Of a DNA stretch of 64,000 nt, positions 35,322 to 45,439 are shown piece after piece. The position numbers and the translations under genes are program-made. Numbering within the stretch: the first letter of the stretch is position 1; every line of letters starts with the position of its first letter. The notes below the pieces were generated by a model. That model searched no databases, was not told the origin of the DNA, and saw nothing but the letters and a program-made list of their open reading frames with translations. Origin of the DNA: Paenibacillus chondroitinus NBRC 15376 (GTDB lineage: Bacteria; Bacillota; Bacilli; Paenibacillales; NBRC-103111); assembly GCF_004000765.1 (NCBI RefSeq), contig NZ_BILW01000003.1, positions 248,001-312,000 on the forward strand, given 5' to 3'.

Positions 35322-36602
35322 CTACTCTCCCTCCCGATCCCGTAAAAAGTAAATCGTATCCAGTTGAACTCGCTTAGCAGCTTCAGCAATCGCCGGAATG
35401 TCGATTTGTTCCACGGACTCGATTAACCCCGCTACTGTGCGCTCTTTACCAGACAAAATCGCATTAAAATCAAAAGAAATTAATTCAAAAGCGGAATCTT
35501 GAATTTCGCGGAGCTGATTCGCAATCATCGCTCGCGTCTGGCTTAGTTCGATATCATTAATATCTCCCTGCTCCATTGCCGTTAGCTGCTTGCGGATAAT
35601 ATCAACCGCTTTCTCATAATTAGCCATTTCAATTCCGGATTGGATCGTTAATATGCCTTTGTGCCCATCAAATCGAGATGATGCATAATAAGCTAAACTT
35701 GCTTTCTCACGGACGTTAATAAACAACTTGGAATGCGGATATCCGCCTAGAACCCCATTATACATAAGAGCTACAGGATAAAGTTCATCCCCATAGGAAA
35801 TATTCGTGCGCAGTCCCATGTTCAATTTACCTTGATTAACGTCTAATCGCTCGACAACCGTTTTCACTTCACCTGAAGCGCCCCGCGGAGCCGAAGCTAC
35901 GTAACCAACATCTTGCTTGCGTTCAATCTTGAAGGCGGAAGCGACAATTCCTTCAACCTCAGCGAGCGTAGTGTTACCTACTACATAAATATCTATCGGC
36001 TGTGATTGAAGCCACTGTCTATACTGTTCGTAAAGCTGCTCGGAATTAATGCGGTCAAGATCCGCTATTTTACCCAATGGGTGAAGACGATACGGATCGT
36101 CACTGCACATTTCTTCGATACAGCGCTCAGCGGCATAGCGGATTTTATCGTTAATAACGGATTCAATACGCTTCTGAAGCGTTTGCTTCTCGGAATCTAC
36201 ATATTTGCTGCGAAAATGATTACCTTCCAGAGCAGGGCGTGTCAATGTTTCTCCAACAAAATCAAGCCCTTGCTTCAAGAGTGATTGCGCCGACTTTACG
36301 AAACGGTCATTAATGATATCCATCCGCAACTGCACAATTTGATAATCGCCTCTTTTGTAAATATCAAAACCAAAACCTGCACCGTACAGATCATCCAAAT
36401 ACTCTCGAAATTGCTTCGTTTCCGGACGTAATTCTGTTCCTCTGCGTAATACAAAAGGAGTAAGGGCGGTATTCGTGACCGTATCTTCATCTAAGGGACG
36501 GCCTATGTACACGGAAATTGCAAACGTTTTGAACCGATCTGTCGGCAGCACATGCAAACGAATATGATTTAATGTACTGCGCTCAAATTGTATATGCTTC
36601 AA
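35322..36602 (-). CDS. ymfF: M16-like non-catalytic partner YmfF
   Basis: The 426-residue protein matches the M16 peptidase fold (LHVLPTDRFKTFAISVYIG near the N-terminus, KLFINVREKASLAYYASSRF near 300, where M16 proteins have the R/Y substrate-binding residues). At the place of HxxEH it has LTPFVLRRGTE, so it lacks the zinc ligands and is expected to be inactive. It probably pairs with YmfH, as the alpha and beta subunits of mitochondrial processing peptidase do. The start is TTG 36602 with GGGAG about eight bases upstream. Confidence 0.9.
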   Translation of the reverse strand: MKHIQFERSTLNHIRLHVLPTDRFKTFAISVYIGRPLDEDTVTNTALTPFVLRRGTELRPETKQFREYLDDLYGAGFGFDIYKRGDYQIVQLRMDIINDRFVKSAQSLLKQGLDFVGETLTRPALEGNHFRSKYVDSEKQTLQKRIESVINDKIRYAAERCIEEMCSDDPYRLHPLGKIADLDRINSEQLYEQYRQWLQSQPIDIYVVGNTTLAEVEGIVASAFKIERKQDVGYVASAPRGASGEVKTVVERLDVNQGKLNMGLRTNISYGDELYPVALMYNGVLGGYPHSKLFINVREKASLAYYASSRFDGHKGILTIQSGIEMANYEKAVDIIRKQLTAMEQGDINDIELSQTRAMIANQLREIQDSAFELISFDFNAILSGKERTVAGLIESVEQIDIPAIAEAAKRVQLDTIYFLRDREGE

Positions 36603-36701
36603 AGGTCTGTCTCCCTTCTAAGATCGTAATAGTACCATTATATTCCTATACGAAGAGGAGAAGCAACCAATGCCGGTTCCTTCTCCTTGTCCATTTCGAA
36701 A

Positions 36702-37523
36702 TTATTTACAAAAAATATGCTTGCCAATATTCTTAACTTGTGGTCGACTCCAAATCCACTTGGATGTTGCGGTTTCCGGGTTAAAATAATAGATACACCC
36801 ACCTGTAGGATCCCAGCCGCTTAATGCATCCTTAACCGCTTTTTTCGTTGATTCGCTAGGTGTAAGCCAAATTTGACCATCAGCTACAGCAGTGAAAGCT
36901 CCTGGTTGAAAGATAACGCCCGAAACCGTATTGGGGAAGCTCGGGTTTTTGACGCGATTCAAAATAACTGCGGCCACTGCTACTTGTCCAACATAGGGCT
37001 CGCCGCGTGCTTCACCATTCACAGCATTCGCCATCAAGTTAATATCCTGCTCCGAGAGGCCAAGGTTATTAGATGGAGTAAGATTGGCCGGCTTTTGATC
37101 CGAAGCAGCATTCTCCGTTCCACCAGCAGTTCCACCAGCAGTTCCACCAGCAGTTCCACTGCCACCACCTGTGTTTCCTCCAGTCGCAGGAGCAGTAGGT
37201 TTCCAATTCTTCGTTGCTTCCCATAGTTTAAGTTTTGTTTTTGGCCCAACAATACCATCTACGATCATCCCAAATTCGCCTTGGAAACGTTTCACGGCTG
37301 TTAAAGTCTTATACCCATAATCACCGTCTATATTGCCGCCATAAAAACCGATGAATTTCAAACGTCCTTGCAACTCATTGACGTCTGCACCCGTAGCTCC
37401 ATAACGTATCTCATTTTTACTGAACGTTTCTTCCGCCGGCGGGTTGAACTTTCCTTTCAATTGGAAGGCAACAACCAATACGAAAACAATGCAAAAGGTT
37501 AATACAATTAATCGTTTATTCAT
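36702..37523 (-). CDS. sleB: Spore cortex-lytic enzyme SleB
   Basis: SleB is a lytic transglycosylase made in the forespore and kept inactive until germination, when it degrades cortex peptidoglycan. The 273-residue protein has a signal peptide or membrane helix (5-24), a peptidoglycan-binding domain (about 35-105), a Gly/Thr/Ala linker with a GGTA repeat, and the catalytic domain (about 160-273, with NAVNGEARGEPYVGQVAVAAV, Glu in the GEARGE motif). A sigma-G promoter lies at 37578-37607. ATG 37523 is the likely start but its Shine-Dalgarno is very close, so an upstream TTG or GTG in frame is possible. No ypeB follows. Confidence 0.94.
   Translation of the reverse strand: MNKRLIVLTFCIVFVLVVAFQLKGKFNPPAEETFSKNEIRYGATGADVNELQGRLKFIGFYGGNIDGDYGYKTLTAVKRFQGEFGMIVDGIVGPKTKLKLWEATKNWKPTAPATGGNTGGGSGTAGGTAGGTAGGTENAASDQKPANLTPSNNLGLSEQDINLMANAVNGEARGEPYVGQVAVAAVILNRVKNPSFPNTVSGVIFQPGAFTAVADGQIWLTPSESTKKAVKDALSGWDPTGGCIYYFNPETATSKWIWSRPQVKNIGKHIFCK
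37118..37157 (-). repeat. Short in-frame tandem repeat in sleB
   Basis: The 12-base unit CCAGCAGTTCCA occurs about three times in a row and encodes the Gly-Thr-Ala-Gly repeat of the SleB linker. Confidence 0.7.
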
Positions 37524-37577
37524 TCCCCTTCTCAACCTCACTTTTCAAATAAGAGCCTTTTCTTACTTTTCTTAGCT

Positions 37578-37607
37578 TATTATGAGAAAGGGGGTCTTGG
37601 TTTATGC
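37578..37607 (-). promoter_or_regulatory. Sigma-G-type promoter for sleB
   Basis: GCATA, 18 bases, CATAATA on the minus strand matches the sigma-G consensus (GHATR, N18, CATnMTA) at every position. Bacillus sleB is transcribed by sigma-G. Confidence 0.75.
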
Positions 37608-37610
37608 AAA

Positions 37611-37638
37611 CAAAAACACTCTCTAGAAAGAGAGTGTT
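37611..37638 (-). terminator. Terminator after spoIIIE/ftsK
   Basis: AACACTCTCT and AGAGAGTGTT form a ten-pair stem followed by TTTGTTTG on the minus strand. Confidence 0.9.
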
Positions 37639-37663
37639 CCATGTAATCATCCTGCATCCGTTA

Positions 37664-40228
37664 TCAACTAATTCGATTGTGTTGGTATTGCTCAATTGAC
37701 ATCAGTACCTCGCGGGGTTTGCTTCCCTCATAAGGGCCGACAACGCCTTTGGCTTCCATGGCGTCAACAAGCCTTGCTGCACGTGTATAGCCAACTCTCA
37801 TGCGTCTTTGAAGCAAGGAAACGGAAGCTTGTTTCGCTTCCAAAACGATTTGAACGGCTTGATCATACAGCTCGTCCTCGAATTCATTTTGTTGTTCCGG
37901 CATTTCTTCCACTTGCGGTACCAATTCTTCTTGGTAATTGGCTTGTTCTTGCGTACGGACGAACGTGACGACATGCTCGACCTCTTGGTCAGATAAAAAG
38001 GCCCCTTGTACACGTACCGGCTTGGATGCGCCAACAGGTAAATAAAGCATATCGCCTCGGCCTAGCAGCTTCTCGGCGCCTACCATATCCAAAATGGTCC
38101 GTGAATCGACTTGGGATGAAACTCCAAATGCAATACGCGAAGGGATATTGGCTTTGATAACACCCGTGATGACATCAACGGATGGCCTTTGCGTAGCAAT
38201 AATCAAGTGAATACCTGCTGCGCGAGCCATCTGCGCTAATCGGCAGATCGAATCTTCTACGTCATTAGCTGCAACCATCATTAAATCCGCCAACTCGTCT
38301 ACAATGACAACGTAATAAGGCAATGGAGCCGCTGTGCCGCTTTCCGTCAACATAGCATTGTAACCTTCAATATTTCGCGTTCCGCTCTTTGAAAATAACT
38401 CGTAGCGTTTCTCCATCTCGACAACGATTTTCTTAAGAGCCAGAGATGCTCTTCGTGGATCAGTTACAACCGGTGCGAGAAGATGCGGAATTCCATTGTA
38501 GACATTTAACTCAACCATCTTGGGGTCAATCATCAAAAACTTGACTTCATTCGGTTTAGCTTTGTACAAGATACTCGTAATGATCCCGTTAATACAAACG
38601 GATTTACCTGAACCAGTAGCACCAGCTACGAGTAAGTGAGGCATTCTAGCCAAATTCCCGACGATAGGTTGTCCGGATATATCCCTCCCGAGTACAACAG
38701 ACAGGCGAGAACTCGATTCTTGAAAAGCTGATGTTTCCATCACTTCTCTCATTGTTACAACGGAAACCTCAAGATTCGGAACCTCAATCCCAATTGCCGA
38801 TTTACCCGGAATCGGAGCTTCCATCCGAATATCCTTAGCGGCAAGCGCTAACGCAATATCGTCCGTTAAGGAAACAATTCGACTTACCTTCACGCCTACG
38901 TCAGGTTGAATCTCATACCGTGTAACAGCAGGTCCCCTGACAACCTCGAGCACTTTGGCACGCACACCGAAGCTTTCCAAGGTGGCCTCCAGCTTTCGGG
39001 CATTCGCTTTGTAGTCCGACATCTCACTGCCTTTGCCGACAGCCGGCTTCGCCAGCAGGTCGAGCGCAGGCATCTCATAAGGACGGGTTTGAACGGCCGG
39101 TACATGATCTTGAAACTCTAAAGTAACAGGTTCATCATCCCCAGGTTCATCACTCGCTGAAGCTGGTTTAGTCTTAGGCAACGCCGTTGTTGATGAAGCC
39201 GAAACAGGTTTAACCGATTGTTGGGCTTCTTGAAACACTTGCTCCTGAAAATCGCGGATAATCGGTGTGACAGGCTGATCTTCCGGTGGAATCTCTTCAG
39301 CCGGTCGCACTTCATTCGATTTATAAACCACTTCCTCAGAAGCTTCCGTTTCTTCTGCATTATGTACAAATTCATCATCATTCTCATCACTTGCCGCTGC
39401 AGTTGCTTTCTTGCGCCCTTCTTTAATAGGACGCAGCAACTCCATGATAAGCGGTGATTTCTTCCGTTTCACAGGCTGGAATACTTCTTCATCGAACTCA
39501 TCGTCAACAGGGACATAAGCCTGCCTCTTTACTTTCTTGTCGTTGGCACCAGAGGCTGTGGCTGTTGCAACTTGTGCGGGTTGTCGCCCTTCTCGATCCT
39601 GAAGCCATTCTTTCATTCTGTCTTTGAAATTTTGCCCGACATTGCTGAACCGTCCGCGGATTACGTTCCCGATATCCACATAAGAGATGCCGGTAGCCAG
39701 AATAAAACCAATTACAAATAAGGCGTACTGGATTAATCTTGCACCTAAGTAGTCAAATAAGAAGTACAAGATACTATACAGTACAGCGCCAATCATGCCG
39801 CCGCCAATCCCGTGCTCAAGCGCAGCCTGTCCTGCTTCCGTCGGATGCAGCCCTTCCAACATGGCGTTCCATGTCGACGAAATGATTTTGCCTGACGTAA
39901 ATCCGTCATCCGGGTACAATTGAGCAAATAAATCAATGTGATTTTTTATCAACAGTCCAAGAATAAACAGCAAAATGCCTGCTTTCTTAGGCGTCACCAT
40001 CTGTGGCCAGGCTCGTTTGATCATGGCATATAAGGCCACATATATGAAAATGAGAGGCACTAACGAATACCACGTTCCAACAAAAAAACGGAAAAGGTAA
40101 ATCAATGAGTTTCCGACATGTCCTTGATGGGCAAGGGCAATGACGGAAAAAATCAAAATGAGAATCCCGTACAATTCGAATAACAAGCTAGTTTTTAAAG
40201 CCTTACCCTTCTTCTTGCGTTTCGCCAC
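37664..40228 (-). CDS. spoIIIE: DNA translocase SpoIIIE/FtsK
   Basis: The 854-residue protein pumps chromosomal DNA across the division septum; in Bacillus SpoIIIE it moves DNA into the forespore. It has four N-terminal membrane helices (within about 15-185), an acidic low-complexity linker (about 215-385), the ATPase motor with Walker A GATGSGKS (536-543), and a C-terminal gamma domain with [14 protein letters not shown] near 815. GTG 40228 is chosen because GGGGGTG lies six bases upstream, giving the N-terminus MAKRKKKGK. It is third in a tepA-ylzJ-spoIIIE unit, the same order as in Bacillus. Confidence 0.95.
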   Translation of the reverse strand: MAKRKKKGKALKTSLLFELYGILILIFSVIALAHQGHVGNSLIYLFRFFVGTWYSLVPLIFIYVALYAMIKRAWPQMVTPKKAGILLFILGLLIKNHIDLFAQLYPDDGFTSGKIISSTWNAMLEGLHPTEAGQAALEHGIGGGMIGAVLYSILYFLFDYLGARLIQYALFVIGFILATGISYVDIGNVIRGRFSNVGQNFKDRMKEWLQDREGRQPAQVATATASGANDKKVKRQAYVPVDDEFDEEVFQPVKRKKSPLIMELLRPIKEGRKKATAAASDENDDEFVHNAEETEASEEVVYKSNEVRPAEEIPPEDQPVTPIIRDFQEQVFQEAQQSVKPVSASSTTALPKTKPASASDEPGDDEPVTLEFQDHVPAVQTRPYEMPALDLLAKPAVGKGSEMSDYKANARKLEATLESFGVRAKVLEVVRGPAVTRYEIQPDVGVKVSRIVSLTDDIALALAAKDIRMEAPIPGKSAIGIEVPNLEVSVVTMREVMETSAFQESSSRLSVVLGRDISGQPIVGNLARMPHLLVAGATGSGKSVCINGIITSILYKAKPNEVKFLMIDPKMVELNVYNGIPHLLAPVVTDPRRASLALKKIVVEMEKRYELFSKSGTRNIEGYNAMLTESGTAAPLPYYVVIVDELADLMMVAANDVEDSICRLAQMARAAGIHLIIATQRPSVDVITGVIKANIPSRIAFGVSSQVDSRTILDMVGAEKLLGRGDMLYLPVGASKPVRVQGAFLSDQEVEHVVTFVRTQEQANYQEELVPQVEEMPEQQNEFEDELYDQAVQIVLEAKQASVSLLQRRMRVGYTRAARLVDAMEAKGVVGPYEGSKPREVLMSIEQYQHNRIS

Positions 40229-40292
40229 GCTTGTCACCCCCAAGTCCACATTATACCATATTTGGCTTGAGGGATGATACAGGAACAGCGCT

Positions 40293-40529
40293 TTATATGA
40301 GTGAAGTCTCCATAATTGGACTGAAAGAAATTATAGTTCCAGGGGCATATTGCTCTTTTAAATAATCCTGCGGGTTACAGCTGTACAGTCTGACAATACG
40401 AGCTTGAAAGCCGCTAATTGGCTCAATCTGCATCTTGATTCCGCCTTGTTCAATATCCATGAACTTGGGCTCATACGTATCTGCCCCTTCAAAAATCACA
40501 TCCAACGGCACAACCGAGTAGTGAATCAT
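40293..40529 (-). CDS. ylzJ: YlzJ-like protein
   Basis: This 78-residue protein matches the YlzJ-like family in size, content ([15 protein letters not shown]) and location between tepA and spoIIIE. Function unknown. Its ATG overlaps the tepA stop by four bases, so the two are translationally coupled. Confidence 0.88.
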   Translation of the reverse strand: MIHYSVVPLDVIFEGADTYEPKFMDIEQGGIKMQIEPISGFQARIVRLYSCNPQDYLKEQYAPGTIISFSPIMETSLI

Positions 40530-41263
40530 TGTACCATGCCACCACCCATAGCTGCCTTCTTCGACTCAATGCGCTTGTTGAGCTCCCGAATAGCATCGCC
40601 GATCCCACCGACCTGATTGATTAAGCCGTATTTCACAGCATCCTCGCCAATGACCGTTGTCCCGATATCTCTGGTTAACTCCCCCGTCTTAAACATCAAC
40701 TCTTTAAACTTTTGTTCCGTTACATTGGAATGTTTCGTTACGAATCGAACGACGCGTTCTTGCATTTTATCCAGATACTCAAAAGTTTGCGGAACACCGA
40801 TAATCAAGCCATTTAATCGGATTGGGTGAATCGTCATCGTCGCAGTCTCCGCAATAATGGAGTAATCTGCAGAAACCGCGATAGGAACACCGATGCTGTG
40901 TCCTCCCCCTAGAACTAAAGCGATCGAAGGCTTCGAAAGGGTTGACACCATCTCTGCTATCGCTAACCCTGCTTCAACATCTCCGCCCACCGTATTTAAA
41001 ATAATCATGACGCCTTCAATCTTTGGATTCTGCTCCGCGGCGACCAATTGCGGGATGATATGCTCATATTTCGTTGTTTTATTCTGCGGCGGAAGCACGA
41101 TATGGCCTTCCACTTGTCCGATGATCGTAAGACAAAAAATGTTTGACTCACCTGAAATCGTATTGGTTTGGCCTAATTGCTGAATATTTTCGAGGACAGG
41201 ATTTTTCTTTCCTTCCTCTGTCACTGGTTCCTGTTGCTTCGTCGGTTCTGTAGATGATGCCAC
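40526..41263 (-). CDS. tepA: ClpP-like serine protease TepA
   Basis: The 245-residue protein is a ClpP relative with catalytic Ser123 in GGGHSIG and His146 in MTIHPIR. In Bacillus TepA is a forespore-made protease linked to breakdown of small acid-soluble spore proteins in outgrowth, and earlier to protein export. No partner ATPase is encoded nearby. GTG 41263 follows GAAGGGGGA by six bases; a longer frame has no ribosome binding site. A sigma-G-type promoter lies upstream (41323-41352), in line with a spore role. Confidence 0.93.
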   Translation of the reverse strand: MASSTEPTKQQEPVTEEGKKNPVLENIQQLGQTNTISGESNIFCLTIIGQVEGHIVLPPQNKTTKYEHIIPQLVAAEQNPKIEGVMIILNTVGGDVEAGLAIAEMVSTLSKPSIALVLGGGHSIGVPIAVSADYSIIAETATMTIHPIRLNGLIIGVPQTFEYLDKMQERVVRFVTKHSNVTEQKFKELMFKTGELTRDIGTTVIGEDAVKYGLINQVGGIGDAIRELNKRIESKKAAMGGGMVQ

Positions 41264-41322
41264 AATAAGTCCCCCTTCATGTTTGACTAACAATCCTTAC
41301 AGACATGGATCATAATCTCCCA

Positions 41323-41352
41323 TAGTATGAATAATTTTGGTACCTTTCATGC
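41323..41352 (-). promoter_or_regulatory. Sigma-G-type promoter for tepA-ylzJ-spoIIIE
   Basis: GCATG, 18 bases, CATACTA on the minus strand matches the sigma-G consensus at every position. It lies about 60 bases before the tepA start and downstream of the rnjB terminator. A separate vegetative promoter for spoIIIE was not found. Confidence 0.7.
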
Positions 41353-41375
41353 ATCATTTCTTCTGATGGACCGAC

Positions 41376-41410
41376 TGAAAAAAGCTCCCTCCAGTGACGG
41401 AGAGAGCTTT
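41376..41410 (-). terminator. Terminator after rnjB
   Basis: AAAGCTCTCTCC pairs with GGAGGGAGCTTT (one U-G) on the minus strand, then TTTC. Confidence 0.85.
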
Positions 41411-41443
41411 GCTATTTGCATAGGTTCAAGTGACTGTTCGAGC

Positions 41444-43120
41444 CTAGACTTCCATGATAATTGGAAGGATCATTGGTCTTCTTCTGGTTTGTTCATATAA
41501 AAAGCGTCCGAGAACATCTTTTACATTAGTTTTTAAAGATGCCCATTCATTTACATTTTCGTTCATTAACTTCGTTAATGTATTGGTAACAATGCGATTG
41601 GCTTCTTCCAAGAGGCCCTCTGATTCACGTACATACACGAATCCGCGAGAGATGATATCCGGTCCGGATAAAATTTTGCCATCTTGTTTACTGAGAGTAA
41701 CAACGACTACAAGAATACCGTCCTGAGACAGTAACTTACGGTCACGCAACACAATGTTGCCTACATCTCCGACGCCCAGTCCATCAATCAGAATGTTGCC
41801 GCTTTGAACTTTGGATCCTTTGCGTGCAACTCCATTTTGAATTTCTACCGTGTCACCGATATCACACATGAAAATATCTTCTTTCGCCATACCTACAGAC
41901 TCAGCGAGGAGTCCATGCTGGCGGAGCATGCGATATTCACCGTGAATGGGAATAAAGTATTTCGGCTTCATCAAATTGAGCATAAGCTTCAATTCTTCTT
42001 GACTGCCGTGACCTGATACGTGAACACCGGTTACTGAACCTGGTCCGTAAATAACATTAGCACCGATACGGAACAATTCATCTACGGTACGTCCTACATC
42101 ACGTTCATTTCCTGGAATCGGCGTAGCTGCAATAATGACCGTGTCCCCTGGTAAAATATCAACTTTACGGTGGGTGGAACGTGCCATTCTTGTAAGTGCA
42201 GACATCGGCTCGCCTTGGCTTCCTGTGGAAAGAATGACAACCCGGTCAGCAGCAAGCTTGTTTACTTCCTCTGGCTCGATCAACATGCCATCCGGAATGT
42301 TCAAGTAACCTAATTCGCTTGCAATCGATACCACATTAACCATGCTTCGACCAATAACGGTAACTTTACGATTCGTTGCAGCCGCTGCATCAAACACCTG
42401 TTGTACACGATGAATGTTGGATGCAAAAGTTGCAATAACCACTCTCTGTTTAGCTTTACGGAACACTTCTTCAATCTCAATACCTACACTGCGCTCCGAG
42501 CCTGTGTAACCAGGCCGTTCTGCGTTGGTGCTGTCAGAAAGCAAGGCAAGAACGCCTTTCTTCCCGATCTCTGCCATGCGGTGCAAATCGGCATATTGAT
42601 CGTTTACAGGAGTTTGATCAAACTTGAAGTCTCCTGTATGCACAACCACGCCTTCCGGTGTATCCAGAGCGACACCTACAGAATCAGGGATACTGTGATT
42701 CGTTTTGAAGAATGTTGCTGTAATAGTGCCTAAAGAAAGCACGGAATCCGCGTTAATTAGGATCCGGTTCGTTGTACCGAGCAAGTTCGCTTCCTTCAGC
42801 TTCGCCTCAATGAGACCCATTGTAAGTTTAGTAGCATACAGTGGAACATTAAGATGCTTAAGCACATAAGGTAAGCCGCCGATATGATCTTCATGGCCGT
42901 GAGTAATGATAATGCCGCGTACTTTATCCCGATTCTCCGTTAAGTATCCGATATCTGGAATGACAATATCAATTCCGAGCATGTCCTGCTCAGGAAATTT
43001 CAAACCACTATCAATGACGATGATATCGTTCGCATACTGAACGCAATACATATTTTTTCCGATTTCGCCCACGCCGCCAAGAGCGAAGATCAAAAGTTTA
43101 TCAATATTTTTTTTGGACAA
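41444..43120 (-). CDS. rnjB: Ribonuclease J (RnjB position)
   Basis: RNase J is a 5'-to-3' exonuclease and endonuclease of the metallo-beta-lactamase beta-CASP group that matures and decays RNA. The 558-residue protein has the metal motif HGHEDH (74-79), GHGSQEE and other beta-CASP motifs, and an intact C-terminal domain. The position after dapA and before tepA is that of rnjB (ymfA) in Bacillus, although paralog identity (J1 versus J2) is not certain from sequence alone. The TTG start at 43120 has AAGGAGG upstream. Confidence 0.93.
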   Translation of the reverse strand: MSKKNIDKLLIFALGGVGEIGKNMYCVQYANDIIVIDSGLKFPEQDMLGIDIVIPDIGYLTENRDKVRGIIITHGHEDHIGGLPYVLKHLNVPLYATKLTMGLIEAKLKEANLLGTTNRILINADSVLSLGTITATFFKTNHSIPDSVGVALDTPEGVVVHTGDFKFDQTPVNDQYADLHRMAEIGKKGVLALLSDSTNAERPGYTGSERSVGIEIEEVFRKAKQRVVIATFASNIHRVQQVFDAAAATNRKVTVIGRSMVNVVSIASELGYLNIPDGMLIEPEEVNKLAADRVVILSTGSQGEPMSALTRMARSTHRKVDILPGDTVIIAATPIPGNERDVGRTVDELFRIGANVIYGPGSVTGVHVSGHGSQEELKLMLNLMKPKYFIPIHGEYRMLRQHGLLAESVGMAKEDIFMCDIGDTVEIQNGVARKGSKVQSGNILIDGLGVGDVGNIVLRDRKLLSQDGILVVVVTLSKQDGKILSGPDIISRGFVYVRESEGLLEEANRIVTNTLTKLMNENVNEWASLKTNVKDVLGRFLYEQTRRRPMILPIIMEV

Positions 43121-43244
43121 GAATATACCTCCTTCTAAGATTGGACGACGAATTTTAGATGAAAAACCGAACTAGTCACTTGCAACCATTATACATGAAA
43201 AAAAACAACAAATACAAGTTAATACCGATTACAATAGCTTCCCC

Positions 43245-43276
43245 AAAAAAAGAAAACCGATGCCGGAGCACCGATT
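43245..43276 (-). terminator. Terminator after dapA
   Basis: AATCGGTGC and GCATCGGTT form a stem with two G-U pairs, followed by TTTCTTTTTTT on the minus strand. Confidence 0.75.
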
Positions 43277-43288
43277 CATTAGGCGTTA

Positions 43289-44152
43289 TCATACAAAAAG
43301 TGATTGGATGAATTGTCCTTCTTGCTCGGATACGCGAACTAACGGAAGTCTCACGCCCCCTGTTTGGATGCCTTTCAGTGCAAGAGCATGCTTGATTGGA
43401 GCAGGACTCGGAACACGGAAAATGCCAATAAACACAGGGTGCAGCTTACGATGAAGTTCTGCCGCTTGCTGAATGTTACCTTCTAAATAATACTTTACCA
43501 TAGATTGCATTTCTTTTCCAATCACATGGCTCGCAACACTAATAATTCCCTGACAACCTACGGATAATGCTGGCAGGGCATTGCTGTCATCCCCGCTGTA
43601 TACTAGAAAACCAGGGGCTGCATCGTTAAGAATACGGGTTAATTGATCCGTGTTCGCACAATCCTTGGTTGCCACAATATTCGAAATGTGGGAAAGACGA
43701 ATGGTTGTCTCTGCATCCAAATTAACACCTGTACGGCCCGGAACATTATAGAGCATGATACTGACGTTAACGGATTCAGCAACGGCTTTAAAATGCTGGT
43801 ACAACCCCTCTTGCGACGGGCGGTTATAGTAAGGAGCTACGATAAGCAAAGCATCGACTCCAAGTTTCTCGACCTTTTGGGAGAAATGAATGGTGTGTGC
43901 CGTATCATTGCTTCCAGTGCCTGCAATGATCTTGCAACGACCTCGTGCATAACGAACGGATAGCTCGATCAGCTTCAGCTTCTCCTCGTCAGTTAATGTA
44001 GGCGCCTCACCAGTGGTCCCACAAATTACGAGGCTATCAGACTGCTGCTCTTCGATCAAATAATTGATTAGCGGTTCTACTTGGTCCCAGTTGACTTGTA
44101 ATTGCTCGTCAAACGGAGTGACCATGGCTGTGATTACTCTTCCAAAATCCAC
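43289..44152 (-). CDS. dapA: 4-hydroxy-tetrahydrodipicolinate synthase DapA
   Basis: DapA condenses pyruvate with aspartate semialdehyde; its product feeds both lysine/diaminopimelate synthesis and dipicolinic acid. The 287-residue aldolase has the Schiff-base Lys163 (VATKDC), Tyr135 and GTTGE near 47. The GTG at 44152 is preferred over one nine bases upstream, since AGGAGG overlaps the latter. It is the last gene of the dpaA-dpaB-asd-dapG-dapA unit, so its expression can rise in the mother cell when dipicolinate is needed. Confidence 0.97.
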   Translation of the reverse strand: MDFGRVITAMVTPFDEQLQVNWDQVEPLINYLIEEQQSDSLVICGTTGEAPTLTDEEKLKLIELSVRYARGRCKIIAGTGSNDTAHTIHFSQKVEKLGVDALLIVAPYYNRPSQEGLYQHFKAVAESVNVSIMLYNVPGRTGVNLDAETTIRLSHISNIVATKDCANTDQLTRILNDAAPGFLVYSGDDSNALPALSVGCQGIISVASHVIGKEMQSMVKYYLEGNIQQAAELHRKLHPVFIGIFRVPSPAPIKHALALKGIQTGGVRLPLVRVSEQEGQFIQSLFV

Positions 44153-44177
44153 CGTTTGCACCTCCTGAATCTCATAT

Positions 44178-45395
44178 TCATTTATTTAAACCAAATTTAT
44201 GATGTAATGCTTTAACCGATTTGATCATATCTTCCCCTTGTACAAGCACCCAGATCGTCGTATTCGAATCGGCTGATTGCAAGATCCGTATGTCTTCTAT
44301 CGTTAAAGCCTCTACAATTTGCGCCATAATTCCCGGCACGCCGTTCATTCCCCCACCGATCACGGATACCTTGGCACATCCACTTAAAGCATGGGGTTCG
44401 TAACCATGGCTCCTAAGCAGCTTAACTGCACGTTCAGCTTCGTGGTCGAAAACGGTATAAACAACCGCCGATGGATTCACACTGATAAAATCAACACTGA
44501 TCTGGTTCTGCGCCATCGTTTTGAATACACGAAGCTGCAGATCAAATTGCCCCTCAACGGCAGCCACATAGATTTGCGTAATGTTCGTAAAATGGGCAAT
44601 CCCTGTAACAAAGCGGTCTTTCACTTGGTTCATGTCATGCGGGATACTGTCTGACGCTGTAACCAAAGTGCCTAATTCCTTCGTGAACGTGGATCGCACC
44701 CGGATCGGAATATTAGCGTGCATAGCGACTTCTACGGCACGCGGATGAATCACTTTGGCGCCATTATGCGCCATATTGCAAATTTCGGCAAAACTGACTC
44801 GAATGAGCGGTCTGGCGTCCTCCACGATTCTTGGATCCGCTGTCATTATCCCATTCACGTCAGTGAAAATATCAACAATCTCGGCTTTCAGTGCTGCTCC
44901 TAACGCAGTCGCTGATGTATCACTACCTCCGCGTCCCAGCGTAGTCAATTCATCCTCGCTTGTTTTACCTTGAAAACCTGTAACAATAACAACCATATCT
45001 TGTTCCAGTAATTCTAGAATACGGTTAGGCTGCATAGCAACGATCTTAGCGTTGCCGTGATCATCATTGGTTAAAATGCCAGCTTGCCCACCCGTCAAAA
45101 CTGTTGAGCGGATGCCTCTAGACTGCAATAAACTGCACAAATGTACCGCAGAAATTAATTCTCCGCAGCCCATTAGCATGTCGATTTCCCGCGCCGGCAG
45201 CCCTTCCCCGTTCTTACGAACAAGATCTAAGAGCGTGTCAGTCGCATAGGGTTCCCCTTTGCGTCCCATCGCAGAAACAACAACGACTAGTTTGTATTCA
45301 TCGATTAGTGCATCTTGAATATGTCCAATAACATGTTCTCTAGCTTGTGCGGTGGAAAGCGAGGTACCTCCGAATTTCTGTACAAGGATTCGCAT
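44178..45395 (-). CDS. dapG: Aspartokinase I
   Basis: The 405-residue protein phosphorylates aspartate, the first step of the lysine, diaminopimelate and dipicolinate pathway. It has the kinase motif VQKFGGTSLS (5-14), GRGGSDTSATALGA near 155 and two C-terminal ACT regulatory domains. By position and full ACT domains it corresponds to DapG, the diaminopimelate-sensitive isozyme of Bacillus; the effector is inferred from that. GGGGGAAA precedes ATG 45395. No lysine riboswitch is seen upstream. Confidence 0.95.
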   Translation of the reverse strand: MRILVQKFGGTSLSTAQAREHVIGHIQDALIDEYKLVVVVSAMGRKGEPYATDTLLDLVRKNGEGLPAREIDMLMGCGELISAVHLCSLLQSRGIRSTVLTGGQAGILTNDDHGNAKIVAMQPNRILELLEQDMVVIVTGFQGKTSEDELTTLGRGGSDTSATALGAALKAEIVDIFTDVNGIMTADPRIVEDARPLIRVSFAEICNMAHNGAKVIHPRAVEVAMHANIPIRVRSTFTKELGTLVTASDSIPHDMNQVKDRFVTGIAHFTNITQIYVAAVEGQFDLQLRVFKTMAQNQISVDFISVNPSAVVYTVFDHEAERAVKLLRSHGYEPHALSGCAKVSVIGGGMNGVPGIMAQIVEALTIEDIRILQSADSNTTIWVLVQGEDMIKSVKALHHKFGLNK

Positions 45396-45439
45396 GAGTT
45401 TCCCCCATATTCACTGCAACTAAATCGCAGTAATGCTGA

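Noticed and set aside
45396..45439. Lysine riboswitch before dapG
   Set aside because: The gap to asd is only about 44 bases, far too short for an L-box.
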